Shown here one piece after another: positions 1 to 10,869 of a stretch of 64,000 nucleotides of DNA (its first letter is position 1; each line of letters begins with the position of its first letter). The translations under genes and the position numbers were made by a program. This DNA comes from Prosopocoilus inquinatus (lineage: Eukaryota > Arthropoda > Insecta > Coleoptera > Lucanidae). Location of the stretch: assembly GCA_036172665.1 (NCBI GenBank), contig CM069878.1, positions 24,231,501 through 24,295,500 of the forward strand. The letters run 5' to 3'. A model generated the notes under the pieces. It was not told where the DNA came from, searched no databases, and saw nothing but the letters and a program-made list of their open reading frames with translations.

Positions 1-571
1 TTCCGAAGGTACGTAAAAGCTTATAAGGTCACAATCATCATAAAGTTTTAATGGTGCTAATAAACTTGCGTTTAATTTACCTTCGGTTATTTTATTGTTT
101 CTGCTTGTGTGTGTGTATTGTCAGTTGTAAGTCGGTATAATTTCCAATTAATTGCATCCATGGGTCTCTTCATATTAAATTAAAATAGACGTAGACAATG
201 TATTCTACTAAAAAATACAAAAGCAATATTATCCATCATTAATGAAATTCTGAAGGTCAGGATTCTACTGGCAAATGTTGCCTCAAAGTGATGGATGGCT
301 TCATCAAATATTAGCAAATCCAAATCCCTCAGAAATCGCTGCATCTAATGAGAATGCAACTGCTCATTCGTCTGCATTAGTGTGGCAGTTCTTGACAAAA
401 AGTGTGGAATTGCAGCGCCTTTCGTATTTCTTTGTTACTACATTTTTTAATGGAAAATAATCGGGTGTTTAAATTAAAAATCAGATCTGATAATCTTTGG
501 AATTCTTAACTACGTCTTAGTTTAGTTTCTCTAAAAATATGTATGTGCAATTATTGATACAATTCAAATCG
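1..571. other. AT-rich DNA, no gene recognised
   Basis: No coding region is recognised. A short GT run lies near 109-118. The first bases (TTCCGAAG followed by GTACGT) read like an exon end with a splice donor on the + strand; in the phase needed by the Rpb4 exon at 10392 it would give Ser-Glu before the shared Glu, but this is only a speculation on eight bases. Confidence 0.3.
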
Positions 572-579
572 GTCATCAC

Positions 580-2835
580 TAGAGAGCGGATTTATATGCG
601 AGTAATTTTGATGAAATATGCGCATATATATGCACTAAAAAATGATGAAATATGCACATATATATGCACTAAAAATGGCGAAATATGTGCAAGATAGGCC
701 GAACACTTCAAATAATGCAATAACTGGTCGACTGTGTTTTATGGGCATTCTTATTCAAATAAAAAACATTATATTTTATACAATTTATTTACATTTATTT
801 GTAAAAGCTTATATGAAGTATGTATATTATGTATGTGCATTATTAAGTAAATATTATAACGACTAAAAAAATCTTCGATTATAATCTACAACAATGTGTT
901 TTTCCAAGTTCTCTACCAGGAAATTTTGCCTTTTATCTGACAAAATATTTTTATAAATTGAAAAACTCCTTTCAACATCCACGGAGGTAATTGGGGCATA
1001 TATAAAGTGACTCATAGCTGAAAATTCTACACTTAAGTCAATTTCAAAGTTTCCATTCAAAATTTCGTAAATTTCCTCAAGGGTTTTGAAGCCGCTATTT
1101 TTATCTAAAACGGATAAACATTTTTTATTTACTGAACTGCCGATTTTACCTGGAACTTTTGAAATATTCTCTTTAAATTCTTTAACAATTTTAACGGATT
1201 CTATTAAAGACATTTTCGGTTTTTCTAAATTGTTTACAGTTTGTATTACAAAACTGTAATGCATTTTGATGAAGTTCAGTTGATTTGCCAATGAAGTTTT
1301 TGTTACAATATTTTGTGCCTTTGCAATAGCAGCACTATCTTGGGCATTAAACTCTACAACCAATTCCTTAATTGCTACAAAATGTTCAGCATAAAACATT
1401 GCCGCTTCCAACCAAGTTCCCCACCTAGTCAACACTGGTTCGGGAGGTAAAGGTACATTAGGCAATTTTTCCCTGTACAACTGAACTCGTAGGGGACTTT
1501 TGACAAATATTTTTTTAATGGTACTAATTAGTAGATTTACATCAGAAAATTCACATCTAATATGTTCAGCTACTCTGTTACATCCATGAGCTAAACAACT
1601 CACGTGAACTAAATTTTTATAAATTGTTTTAAATTGCTGCCCGGCTTTAACCATGTAAGGGGCAGCATCTGATACCATAAGTAAAATTTTTTCAGTAGGA
1701 ACTACATTAGGTGAGAAAAATTTCATAAAACATTCATTAACAGATCTTAAAATACTTAAATGATTAGTTTTGTCTAACTGTGTACAGGCTATTAAATAAG
1801 ATTCACTAGGTTTATCTTCCCGCAAAGACCCTATTAACAAATTTACAATGTAACGCCCACAAGAATCAGTAGTTTCATCCACAATAAAATAAATATATTG
1901 ATTTTCTACGATTTTCTTGACTTCTTTTAGAGTATCGTTGTAGATGCGAGGCACGTAATTTTTTCTTAACGTACTTTCATCGGGAACATTTTTCTTGGTA
2001 TATTTTTTCAAAAAACTTTTAAAAATAGAATTTTGCAGTTTTTTCAAAGGTATGTTTGCACAAATCATCGCCTCGCATAAATCAGCATTAAATTCTTGTT
2101 GTTCATTAGATGAAGTCATCAACGACGGTCCACTGTCTAAGGGTAATTGAAATGTTTTCGATTCCTTCATCTTCTTGCATTTTGACTTGTGTAGTTCTGT
2201 CCCGACATGTTGTGTGACCGAAAATTTTCGTTGGGTTGGTATCTACAACAAGAACTTGAATTTTTTTAAACTGTCTGAACTTTCAATATTCAAGAACCAA
2301 GCAAATATTTACCTAAGGAGGAAGAAAACAAACTTAAAACTTACCATTTTACTACAGGCTTTACAGAATACGCTTCCATTGGTGTAAGCATGCTCGGTAT
2401 AGCTTCTGATCCAGGAATTAACCAGGCTCGAATTGTCTTTCGGCATATTGCACTTCTCACAAACAAAAATACTTTTACGGAAGAACTAAACGTTCGCAGC
2501 AATAACCGACTAATAATCCGTGAAGAAGTGATGAAACAATATTGCAAACATGAACGCCCCACCGCATCGTTAAGAAAGTACTTGGAAATCCCTAATTCAC
2601 TACTTGGAAAATTCTGCCTGCTTAAGCCCAAGAAGGGTGCAAACTAGACCCTAATTAATGCAACAACATGTTCTGACGAATTAAGAATTCAGGAAAAAAT
2701 TTACTCTCTTCGACACAAATTCTTTCAAATATGCATATATATGCACGTTTTTAAGAAATATGCGAAAATTGAACAAAATGCTCAAATATGCAAAATATGC
2801 ATGCAATATGCATTTAGCATAGAATCCGCTCTTTA
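580..2835 (-). mobile_element. Complete hAT-family transposon
   Basis: The 2256-bp element is bounded by near-identical inverted termini (left TAGAGAGCGGATT, right end in reverse TAAAGAGCGGATT) and by a perfect 8-bp direct repeat GTCATCAC at 572-579 and 2836-2843. An 8-bp target duplication is diagnostic of the hAT superfamily. Subterminal stretches at about 600-680 and 2720-2815 contain many copies of a TATGCA-type motif on both ends, which could be transposase binding sites as in other hAT elements. The only gene inside is the spliced transposase on the minus strand. Both termini, the duplication and the gene look undamaged, so the insertion is probably young and may be autonomous. Confidence 0.92.
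863..2446 (-). CDS. hAT transposase with BED-type zinc finger, two exons
   Basis: Spliced gene: exon 1 2446-2345, phase-0 intron 2344-2243 (102 bp, GTAAGT...TTGTAG), exon 2 2242-863; 493 residues. The start ATG at 2446 is chosen because the frame then runs through a zinc finger that is split by the intron: Cys28-x2-Cys31 in exon 1 and His46-x5-His52 in exon 2, a BED/CGBP1-like finger that binds DNA. The catalytic domain follows with FIVDETTD (Asp156), MVSDAAPY (Asp225), a Cys/His motif SCLAHGCNRV and the RW pair at 306-307, and ends with the hAT dimerisation segment around VDVERSFS (Glu457). These are the expected DDE residues of hAT transposases. The protein resembles CGBP1/ZBED-like hAT proteins. 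No stop or frameshift is present over the spliced reading frame. A domesticated host gene is the alternative, but flanking termini and target duplication argue for an active-type transposon. Confidence 0.88.
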
Positions 2836-2854
2836 GTCATCACAAACATAGCGA

Positions 2855-2957
2855 GTGTTTTTTTTTTAATTTGACGTCAGAGTGCAGTGAATGTAATGTC
2901 TTTTAATACTTCAGATTTAACACGCGTTTGTCACAGTACTTTGGACGTTAAATTAAG
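2855..2957. repeat. Short inverted-repeat MITE, copy 1
   Basis: About 100 bp with imperfect inverted ends: a T-run followed by AATTTGACGTC at the left, and TTTGGACGTTAAATTA at the right. It matches in both ends the 103-bp insertion at 56716-56818. It lies just outside the hAT target duplication. No coding capacity. Confidence 0.55.
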
Positions 2958-3185
2958 TACATTCTTGTCTTTTATAATTTCTCCGGCTGTAGTCTTCTTA
3001 ACAAGACAAATTCAAGCAAATTCATGGAGGGTGTCACTTATTACGTGGGCTGCTGGAAAATTTTCTGGAATCTAGTAGGTCTAGAATTGTTAGCGTTTAT
3101 CAACTGTCATATTTGAAAAATTTGACGTTTTTCGCCTATAATTCTATTGACAGTTCCTATCCAAGTGAACTAATTTTGTGTAAAC

Positions 3186-4309
3186 ATGGAAATCTCGCGT
3201 GAAAATTTTCGTGCCATGATTTTTTACGATTTCAAATGTGGTCTAACGCCGAAACAATGCCTCGATCGGTTTCATTTGACTTTTGGAGATGAAGCGCCGT
3301 CAAAGAGCAGTGTTTATAATTACTTTGCCGAATTCCAGCGTGGACGTACCTCTCTCAGTGACGAATTTCGTGACGGTCGTCCATCAACATCTGTTGTTGC
3401 CACTAATGTAGATGATGTGCGTGAAATGTTTGAACGAGATCGACATGCGACATACCGTGAGATTCAAGCATCCTTACACATTGACATGAAAGCAATACAC
3501 CAGATTTTGCATGACATGTGACATACCGTGAGATTCAAGCATCCTTACACATTGACATGAAAGCAATACACTAGATTTTGCATGATCATTTGAACGTACG
3601 GAAGCTTTGCAGTCGTTGGATCCCACACAATTTAATAGAAGGGCAAAAGCAGGATCGTGTCAAATGGTGCGAAGAAATGCTCAAGAAATTCAATGAAGGT
3701 CGTTCAAATTTAGTTTATAACATCGTTACTGGTGACGAAACGTGGATCTATTCGTACGAGCCAGAAAGTAAACAACAATCTACCGTTTGGGTATTTCAAA
3801 ATGAACCAAAACCAACAAAAGTTGTCCGTTCACGCAGTGCTGCGAAGCAAATGATTGCTTGTTTCTTTGGTTTAACTGGACATGTAGCAACCGTGACTTT
3901 AGAGGATCGAAAAACCGTGAATGCTGATTGGTATACTACAATTTGTTTGCCGGAAGTCATCGTTCAAATAAGAACAAACAATCGAAATCGACGAATTATT
4001 CTCCATCATGACAACGCCAGGTCTCACTCAGCCCGTCAAACAGTTGATTTTTTGTCCAACAAAACTGTTGAATTAATGACTCATTGTCCATATTCACCTG
4101 ATTTATCACCTAATGATCTCTTTTTGTTCCCAAATATCAAAAATAAAATGCGTGGTGAGCGATTTTCGTCGGCTGAAGCAGCGGTTGAAACATTCCGGAT
4201 ACTGGTTTCTGAGGTACCATCTTTAGAGTGGAAAACGTGCTTTAGAAATTGATTCGAGCGTATGCAAAAGTGTATTGACGTCAAAGGCGAATACTTCGAA
4301 AAACAATGA
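3186..4309 (+). pseudogene. mariner transposase, frameshifted
   Basis: Original start ATG at 3186 (MEISRENF...). N-terminal helix-turn-helix region with FGDEAPSKSSVYN, a linker GRPS, then the DD34D catalytic core: VTGDETWIY, HHDNARSHSA and YSPDLSPND, with exactly 34 residues between the second and third Asp, typical for mariner. The reading frame is destroyed by a 71-bp internal tandem duplication (3442-3583), which shifts the frame and whose second copy also has CAG changed to TAG. Further downstream a Trp codon in the RNWFER motif became TGA at about 4250. The second copy at 50.8-51.9 kb shows the undamaged frame at these sites. Translation can resume at about 3578 but gives only the C-terminal two-thirds. 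Confidence 0.9.
3442..3583 (+). repeat. 71-bp tandem duplication in mariner gene
   Basis: Two adjacent copies with period 71 bp, starting GACATG(C/T)GACATACC, differing at only a couple of bases. It lies inside the DNA-binding part of the mariner transposase gene and shifts the frame because 71 is not a multiple of three. Confidence 0.9.
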
Positions 4310-4377
4310 TACCGTTTACTAAATTTCATATGCGTTTTTTCATACTGTTTCCAGAAACTTTTCCAGCAGTCCACGTA

Positions 4378-4904
4378 CTAAGGGTGGGATTTTATATGTT
4401 GACACCATCGTTTCAGTAGCGACGTATAAATGCATGGAACGGGCACATCGTGTAACGGGACTGTTAAAATAATTTACGGCGTTCTTACTATATGACGCAA
4501 CGTGGCGATATATTCCGGAGGTAGAGGTACAACTGTTCAACTAATTACTCTGAAAATCTTTGCATATTGAAACAAGAAGAGTTGATTACATAACTGTAAT
4601 TTTTTATTGCAGTAATAGTTGTTGGATTTGTTACACTAAATAACACCATTCATGCTGGGTTCTGTTATCTTTTATTGCCCGTTTCATTAGATTTTGAATC
4701 GCGCAAAATATATGGCCCCGACCCGTATTTGGATTTGGATTGGATTTGGATAACGAGTGAGATTGTAATAATTAAAGCTCGGACAATCCTAGGATATCTA
4801 GTAAAAACCAGTATAAAGGTAAACAAAGCAGCTGCGTAGATTTCAACGTTGCCACTGAACGGTTTATCCCTCGCGCTCGTTGCATCAGAAGCAATCGTTT
4901 GATT
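4378..4904. other. No gene; AT-rich spacer
   Basis: Nothing is recognised between the mariner right end and the Harbinger remnant. The left end of the Harbinger element may lie in here, but no convincing TTA duplication or terminal repeat pair was found. Confidence 0.5.
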
Positions 4905-4947
4905 TGAATTAGGTGTGTGACAGGATTGCCTATGGCCGCATAGTAGC

Positions 4948-6200
4948 AGTGACTCTGATACTGAAAGTGGTTTAAAAAAAAAATTAAGGTCAGACAGAAA
5001 AGAGGTAATTCAGCAAAAGAACAAAATACAGGATTTTGTAACAGACGTTGTTTCAAGAAATACTGACATTGATTTTAAGAATCATTGTCGTTTAAGACGT
5101 TCTACAGTTGAAATGTTATGTGTAGAGTACAGTTACACATTTTCGCAACCTTTATATGGAGGTACACATTTAATAAGATAAAAGGATCAAATTTTAATAA
5201 CCCTGTGGTATTTATCAAATAAAGAACCCTTCAGAACAATTAGTGACCGCTTCAGTGTCAATGAAAGGTCAGTATTTCATGTAGTCGTGCAAGTATTATT
5301 ATGCTAGGTTAAAATATCAGTTCAAACTTTCATGTTAACGGAAATGATGCTCATCTGATCTGAGGTGAGATTTGTGGTAAATGGAAAGCGCCTAATATCT
5401 TGGCTAAATTTCATAAAAAGTTTTACATTAAATGGCCGACTGATAAGGACATTGATTCCATAGTTAATGGATTTAAAAATAAAAAAGGTTTACCAGGAGT
5501 ACTGGAAGTAATAGATGGATCTCATGTACCTGTATTAAAACCAGAAAGCAACCAAGAAGATTACATGAATAGAAAGGAGTTTCATTCCATTCTTATGCAA
5601 ATTATTGTAGATCACAAAGGAAAAAAATTACACGTTTTCTGTGGTTACCCTGGTAGTATGCACGATTCTAAAATGCTGAAAAAATCAGATATTTTTGAAG
5701 CAGAAGAAACCAGAGGAATGGAATATTTTTTTCCGAAAGAAACGTTTCTTTTGGGTCATAGCACTTATCCTAACTTACCATGGTTAATACTACTTTTCAA
5801 AGATAACGGGCGCTTAACAGAAAATCAGCGTGATTTTTATTATAAGCACTCGTCAACGAGATTGCTTGTTGAGCAGTGTTACGGACACCTTAAAGGCAGA
5901 TTTCGCATGTTAAAATTTGTTGATATAATGGACACAGAAAAAAATATCTCAGGTAATTTTATTTAAGCATTTATCAATTATGATAATACACTTTCTTTTC
6001 TTGGATTATAGGTAATACTTGCCTGCTGTGTACTACATAACATAATAATTGTTGAAGAAGGTGTTGAAGATCAATATTTAAGTAATCAAGAAAATATTGA
6101 AGTTGAAGAATTTGGTGGAGAAGCTTTGGGTATCCAATGGGATTCCCTCAAGGCAACCATTATTACAAACAATGTACAATTAAAATTAATAAAAAAATAA
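4948..6200 (+). pseudogene. PIF/Harbinger transposase, decayed
   Basis: Readable blocks: 4948-5312 (acidic SDSDTESG start, then the N-terminal helix-turn-helix region with ITLWYLSNKEPFRTISDRF), 5358-5952 (IDGSHVPV, NRKEFHSILMQ, GYPGSMHDSKML, VEQCYGHLKGRF) and, after an intron 5953-6011, exon 6012-6200 starting VILACCVLHNII, the family's C-terminal signature. Damage: a TAA at about 5180, a frameshift between 5312 and 5400, the usual LGDSAYP motif reads LGHSTYP so the second catalytic Asp is His, and one extra A in the A-run near 5940, without which exon 1 would join the last exon in phase (ISQ-VILACC). The D to H change alone would make the enzyme inactive. Confidence 0.8.
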
Positions 6201-6259
6201 TTTTGTTGTAATTGTAAATTTATTTTATTTTGAAATATACAATTTACGAATTTATAACT

Positions 6260-7325
6260 TCACTTAATGATAACTTTTCCAATAAGTCTCTTTTTCTTTT
6301 CCACTTTCATTTTCTCTTCGTGTCTTTTTCCTCATTCTTTCGCTTTCTTTTCTTCACTCTTCTTCCATTTCTCAAAGTAATGCTGTTTCTGTGTCTCCTT
6401 ATATTTCAAATACTTATTCAAATCATTTTCGTTTTCCAACTTGCGTTTTTTCTTTATAGTACTTGTGCTTCAAGTAGGTGCAGAACCTGCAGAAGGTAAT
6501 TGCAAGTTATTTAAAGGTGCACTTGGAGAAGTGTTACATTCAATAGTTGGCAATATTTTTTTGCAAATAGATGAGACTACCTGAACTGTACTTATAGTCT
6601 TATTTTTACCAAATACATCGTCCATCTCAAAAAATTAAAATTTTATATACCCACTTCCTGTTTTATTTTTGTTGTATTTTATTTATTTTTATAAGTTCTC
6701 AACAAAAATTTAATTTTGTTTCGTGCCTGAACTATTGTACATACACTTTACATACATTTCTTTTATTGAGTCCAGAATTTTTTTTCCATGCAACACGTTT
6801 AACAGAATAATTCAAATCATCTTTATATTGTTTGTATACACTAAGCAAAATAAGTACCTCTGACCTGATCCAAATTTTAGACTTTTCATTATTAGTATTA
6901 GTATTACTACATATTATTATATTACTACATCAATACAAACTGCCTTGTGAATTAGCATTGTCTTCATTTTTCCTGAAATCTTCATCTTGCAGGTTAATCG
7001 TTATCATCCTGTAGATTATCATTTTCACTCTTTCTATGTTCAGCAAGTATATTTTCTTCAGTATCTTTCTCGTTATTAAATAAGTACGAATGAGTTGCTA
7101 TTTCTTCCACACTTAAAATTTTTTGTAACAAATTCCACATTCAAACTGCTCTTCCATAGTTTCCTGTAAATAACACAGGTAATTAATTAAAACTTTAAAC
7201 TGCGCAAAAAGTTTAACATTTCAAACACAACAAATCAACCAATTTTATTTTAAAATTAAAATTATTCACAATTCGAACTTACTAGGCAATTAATAAAAAA
7301 TCCTTACCTTGTCAACTTCCACCAT
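6260..7325 (-). pseudogene. Harbinger Myb/SANT-like accessory gene, decayed
   Basis: Read on the minus strand. A six-codon first exon (MVEVDK, 7325-7308) is followed by a GTAAGG donor, an acceptor at 7165-7164 and the frame MEEQFECG. Further on lie ILSVEEIATHS, a SANT-like block WIRSEVLILLSVYKQYKDD (about 6880-6830), RTYKN, the MDDVFGKNKT segment (about 6630) and a lysine-rich tail ending at a TGA at 6260. Several stops and frame changes separate these blocks. In intact PIF/Harbinger elements this protein binds the termini and brings the transposase into the nucleus. The order and motifs fit; individual borders are approximate. Confidence 0.6.
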
Positions 7326-7330
7326 TTGTA

Positions 7331-8289
7331 GTCGCAATTATGGTTATGTTTACAAACAACACGGATGTATCCGGCAATTTTTAAAGGTACACTTCTGCAA
7401 TAGTTGTAGTATGTAGTTTGGAATGCTACCAGTACTTGTACTCATGTGCACGTGTTTCACTGGAAAGCGGCTTTTAGAGTCTCTTTGAAATTAATAATTA
7501 TGAAAACATCATTTCTTAATGTAACTTTGAAAAAGACGGGCATAATACATTTAAATTCATATTAAATATAGCGCCGTCACTGCAAAAACAACGTGTGCTC
7601 ATTTGGGAATTTTTCGGTTATATAAACAAGTTTATCCAATCAACCAGAACTGTAGTAGTTACTGCGTGCCGCATAGATTTTTCCGACTCTGACTGGTTTA
7701 TTGTTTTGTTTTTACTTGGCAGACGCGATAAAGATTCGAATTTTTTCCGAGTATGACCGCTTTAGCATATTAGTAGTTCCTTGTATATTTAAGGAGAGCT
7801 TCCACCTAAATCCTCCTAGGTTTGGTAATAACTGAAGACCTTAGCTTCAAGATCTAAGTGCCGCAAATAAGCAACTATTATGTATAGTATACAGAGTTCA
7901 CCAGTTGCCTTTAAACATAAGCGCTTCTTATCTTTCTTGAATTCGTGTCGTAAGCATTCGTGCCTCTTGGTGTCGGCCAGTCTCCAACAAATGTGGGCGT
8001 GACTGGTCTTATTTATTCTTTATTTTTGTAGTGCGTTTCCTGTCGTATGCATTATTAAGGATGTTCAGTTATACTTTAGCTAATCTTGTATTTTTTTCTT
8101 GTAAGTTTATGTGTAGTTTATTTTCCATTGTAGAAAGTACTTGTTATCTGAATATAATTTTTTACTATTTGATTGTTCTGCTTCCTGGAGAAGGCAATTA
8201 TACTTAACAATTGAATGAAAGGCCATTTATCCATGATTAACAAAAAAATCCAAAACACTGAAATGCGAGTGGCGTAGCAATAGAGGTAG
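7331..8289. other. No gene recognised
   Basis: AT-rich sequence without a recognisable reading frame or repeat pair. Its right end (8270-8289) already contains a first, offset copy of the AGTGGCGTAG motif that starts the next element. Confidence 0.5.
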
Positions 8290-9879
8290 CAGTGGCGTAG
8301 TAATAGTTGCGGGGCAACCCCGCGTCACAGGCGCCAACCATTTGAAACAAAGAAATTAATTATTTTACAATCGCATAAATGTTTCACATTCTACAATTAT
8401 TGTCATTTCATATGAATTGTTCGTTTGTTTTTGTTGTTTCTATTGGAAATTTGATTGGAATCTATCAGACTTCGCCAGAAAATCGTCGATCTTCTATTCA
8501 TGTATGTTCATTTCATTTCATTTATTGTAGTTTTCTTTCTCATCTTTACAGTCCACACGTTTTCTTTTGTTTCCCATTGGCAATTTGATTTTACTTACGC
8601 CCCATTGTTGAAACAAACGTCGACCTTCGCCGTTTTTAATTTTTTTGTTTACATTATTCTTCGCGTGTAGACATTTTCTTTTTCTTTTGTTTTCTTATCG
8701 GCCTTGATTTTTAAGCAGTCTACCTAAGAAACCTCCTTTTTTTGTTTCACGTACTTCTTTTGTTTCTTTTTTTTGGGGCGTTTACGTAGCTCTGTATTTT
8801 CGTCAAATTATTTTGGTTTATTCTTTTGTTTTCATTTCGGTTTTGGCATTCAAACTAATATTCTTCTTTTGTTTTTTGACATTGTCCTTTTGTGTCTTAT
8901 TCATCTTCTTCGTGTTTCGTCGTTCTTTTTTCGATGGGCTTACAATCGAACCAATTATAAAACGAATTACAACTGACAATGACACGTCGTTTGCAGACGG
9001 ATTTTTTTCCTTTGTCAATTTTATGACATTTCACGCTTCGAAGGAAACCTGCCGAACTTATTTTTTTTTCTTTTCTTGTCCGTCTTATTCCTCGCATATC
9101 CACTCTTCCATTTCATTTCACTCACACTTTCAATTATTAGGGTTTCTTTCTCTTGTTTCGGCACGAGTCCTAATTTTTAAACAATCCGCCAAATTGAGGA
9201 CGCTGCTTTTAACGGCTACAGAACTGACAAAAGACTATGAAATTAAAGCGTGGTATCTAAAGACAAACTGATACGCATCATGAAATTCTAAATGAAGTAC
9301 ATGGTACTTCAGAAAAGAAGTTGGATGTACTGAAAATTTCACTAATTTTTGGTACAATGAAAACCCATCAAAATGATCAAGCATTTGAGCTGGCAAAACC
9401 GAACTTTATTTTTATATGAGGTGCTTTCTTAACAACAAAATCGTGATCCAAACGTGTTTTCATTCAAAAGCAGATGTTTTTTTTTTGCATCTCTCTATTT
9501 TTAAAAATTGTTTGGATTGAATTATGGTTATTTACAAATGAACAGTCAATCAAAAATTCAAGTCAGATGTTTTGTTGCAACAACTACGTAATTCAAGTCC
9601 AAACTATTCGAAACACGATTCAAATTTTTAAGCGAAGGAAAACACCTAAAGTAAAACTGAAATAACTGTCGGTTGTTGACAGATTGACACTGATAGCTGT
9701 ACCGTGAAAGCAGTTTAAAAGTACATCTTCCGCCTAGTGCGGTTGCTTTCGTAACTTAAAAGTTTGACATTTCCTTCACATGACCTATTTAGTTTCGTTT
9801 TTTTTTTATATGAATTTATTTATAATATACGCTGGTAAAATTTTGCAACCCGTCGGCTGCACTTCTAACTACGCCACTG
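8290..9879. repeat. T-rich non-autonomous element with CAGTGGCGTAG ends
   Basis: Left end CAGTGGCGTAGTAATAG at 8290, right end in reverse CAGTGGCGTAGTTAGAAG ending 9879; such ends are typical of hAT-type non-autonomous elements. The 8-bp flanks do not match, so the termini may come from separate insertions. The inside (8370-9250) is almost pure T/C-rich on this strand and resembles in texture and phrases the repeats at 24.4-25.8 and 56.2-57.5 kb. Long open frames across it are a by-product of the composition. Confidence 0.45.
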
Positions 9880-10391
9880 ATATCCAGTCCTTTTTTTTAA
9901 CTGTGACCATAGGGATTTACGTGCTAACTTATGCTGTGGTAAAAATTTTAAGCAAACTTTTATTGAGTATTAGAAACTGAAATAAGCTTAGTTTACCGCA
10001 GTAAAAGTCTTCAATCGGTATATCCAAAGTGAATAAGATATTTAAATCAAAATAAATTCCATGAAAAGAGCTAAATAAAAAAAATATGTAAGTGTCTCCG
10101 ATAACATCATACTGGAAAATTTGTCTTTCGAAAATTTAGAGGGTGCTTAAGTTTATTTTCACAAAACTTACAAATGATGCCTAATTTCAAAAAAACATCT
10201 TTAAAGTCGTGAACTACTTAATTGGAATTATGCTACAGCCCTTTGTTATTCATTGCTGTAGCAGAAACGTGCCTTGAAATTGAATTAACTAGCGCTAGAC
10301 AAGAAGTCCCAGCCAATGAACGTGTTTGCATGTTTTTGCATTTGCTTTCATAATCGGCTTCGTCTGCGTATTCATTCTCCACTTTTTGCAG
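9880..10391. other. Upstream of Rpb4 exons; probable intron
   Basis: No first exon of Rpb4 was found here. The sequence ends in a pyrimidine-rich tract and the acceptor CTTTTTGCAG at 10382-10391, so at least the right part is intron. Confidence 0.5.
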
Positions 10392-10803
10392 AATTCGAGA
10401 ACGCTGAGACCCTTCTTATATCCGAGGTACACATGTTACTGGAGCACAGGAAAGCGCAAAATGAGTCGGCTGAAGACGAGCAGGAATTTTCAGATGTCTT
10501 CATGAAGACCCTTACATACACCGATCGTTTCAGGAAGTTTAAAAATAAAGAAACGATTTCGGCCGTTAGAAAGTACTTTTCTTCTTCTATCTTTTGTTAT
10601 GCTGTTATTTTCAATGGTTTTCTTGTAGTTTGTTGAGCCAAAAGAAGTTGCATAAATTTGAATTGGCAGCCATTGCTAATTTATGTCCGGAAACCGCAGA
10701 GGAAGCAAAATCTCTCATCCCTTCTTTGGAAGGCCGATTCGAGGATGAAGACCTGCAAGCTCTCTTGGATGATATTCAGACGAAACGTAGCATTCAATAT
10801 TAG
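10392..10803 (+). CDS. Rpb4: RNA polymerase II subunit RPB4, last two exons
   Basis: Host gene. Exon 10392-10572, intron 10573-10628 (56 bp, GTACTT...TTGTAG), exon 10629-10803 with TAG stop. The exon pair gives about 118 residues: [40 protein letters not shown], then across the splice (AGA AA|T TTG) the segment [33 protein letters not shown] and the end DDIQTKRS. These match animal RPB4/POLR2D almost throughout; the family is about 140 residues, so only the first 20-25 are missing. RPB4 pairs with RPB7 to form the stalk of RNA polymerase II and acts in initiation and transcript handling in the nucleus. The first base of the leading Glu codon must come from an upstream exon that was not found. 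In Drosophila Rpb4 is known to share 5' exons with Ada2a, which could explain a distant first exon. A processed pseudogene is excluded by the introns. Confidence 0.95.
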
Positions 10804-10863
10804 TTTTATGTTTTTGTGGTAAATAAGTGAATGATCCCAGTTTGTAAAGAAAAAAAAAGCAGC

Positions 10864-10869
10864 AATAAA
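10864..10869 (+). terminator. Polyadenylation signal of Rpb4
   Basis: Canonical AATAAA 61 bases after the Rpb4 stop codon, the expected place for 3'-end processing. Confidence 0.7.

Larger units (their letters stand above)
3044..4375 (+). mobile_element. mariner element A, defective
   Basis: Inverted termini CGTGGGCTGCTGGAAAA (left) and the reverse of ...TTTTCCAGCAGTCCACG (right), flanked by TA dinucleotides at 3042-3043 and 4376-4377, the target duplication of mariner/Tc1 elements. The same termini bound a second copy at 50737-52031. The internal gene is broken, so this copy cannot encode its own transposase. Confidence 0.88.
4905..7330. mobile_element. PIF/Harbinger element remnant, ends unresolved
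   Basis: Two convergent decayed genes, a DDE_Tnp_4-type transposase on + (4948-6200) and a Myb/SANT-like protein on - (6260-7325), in tail-to-tail order. PIF/Harbinger elements are the family that carries exactly this gene pair. Limits are set by the gene remnants; termini were not identified. Confidence 0.7.

Noticed and set aside
8813..9271. 152-codon frame and other long frames in T-rich DNA
   Set aside because: Phe/Ser/Leu-rich on one strand and Lys-rich on the other, as expected from a T-rich repeat; no motif.
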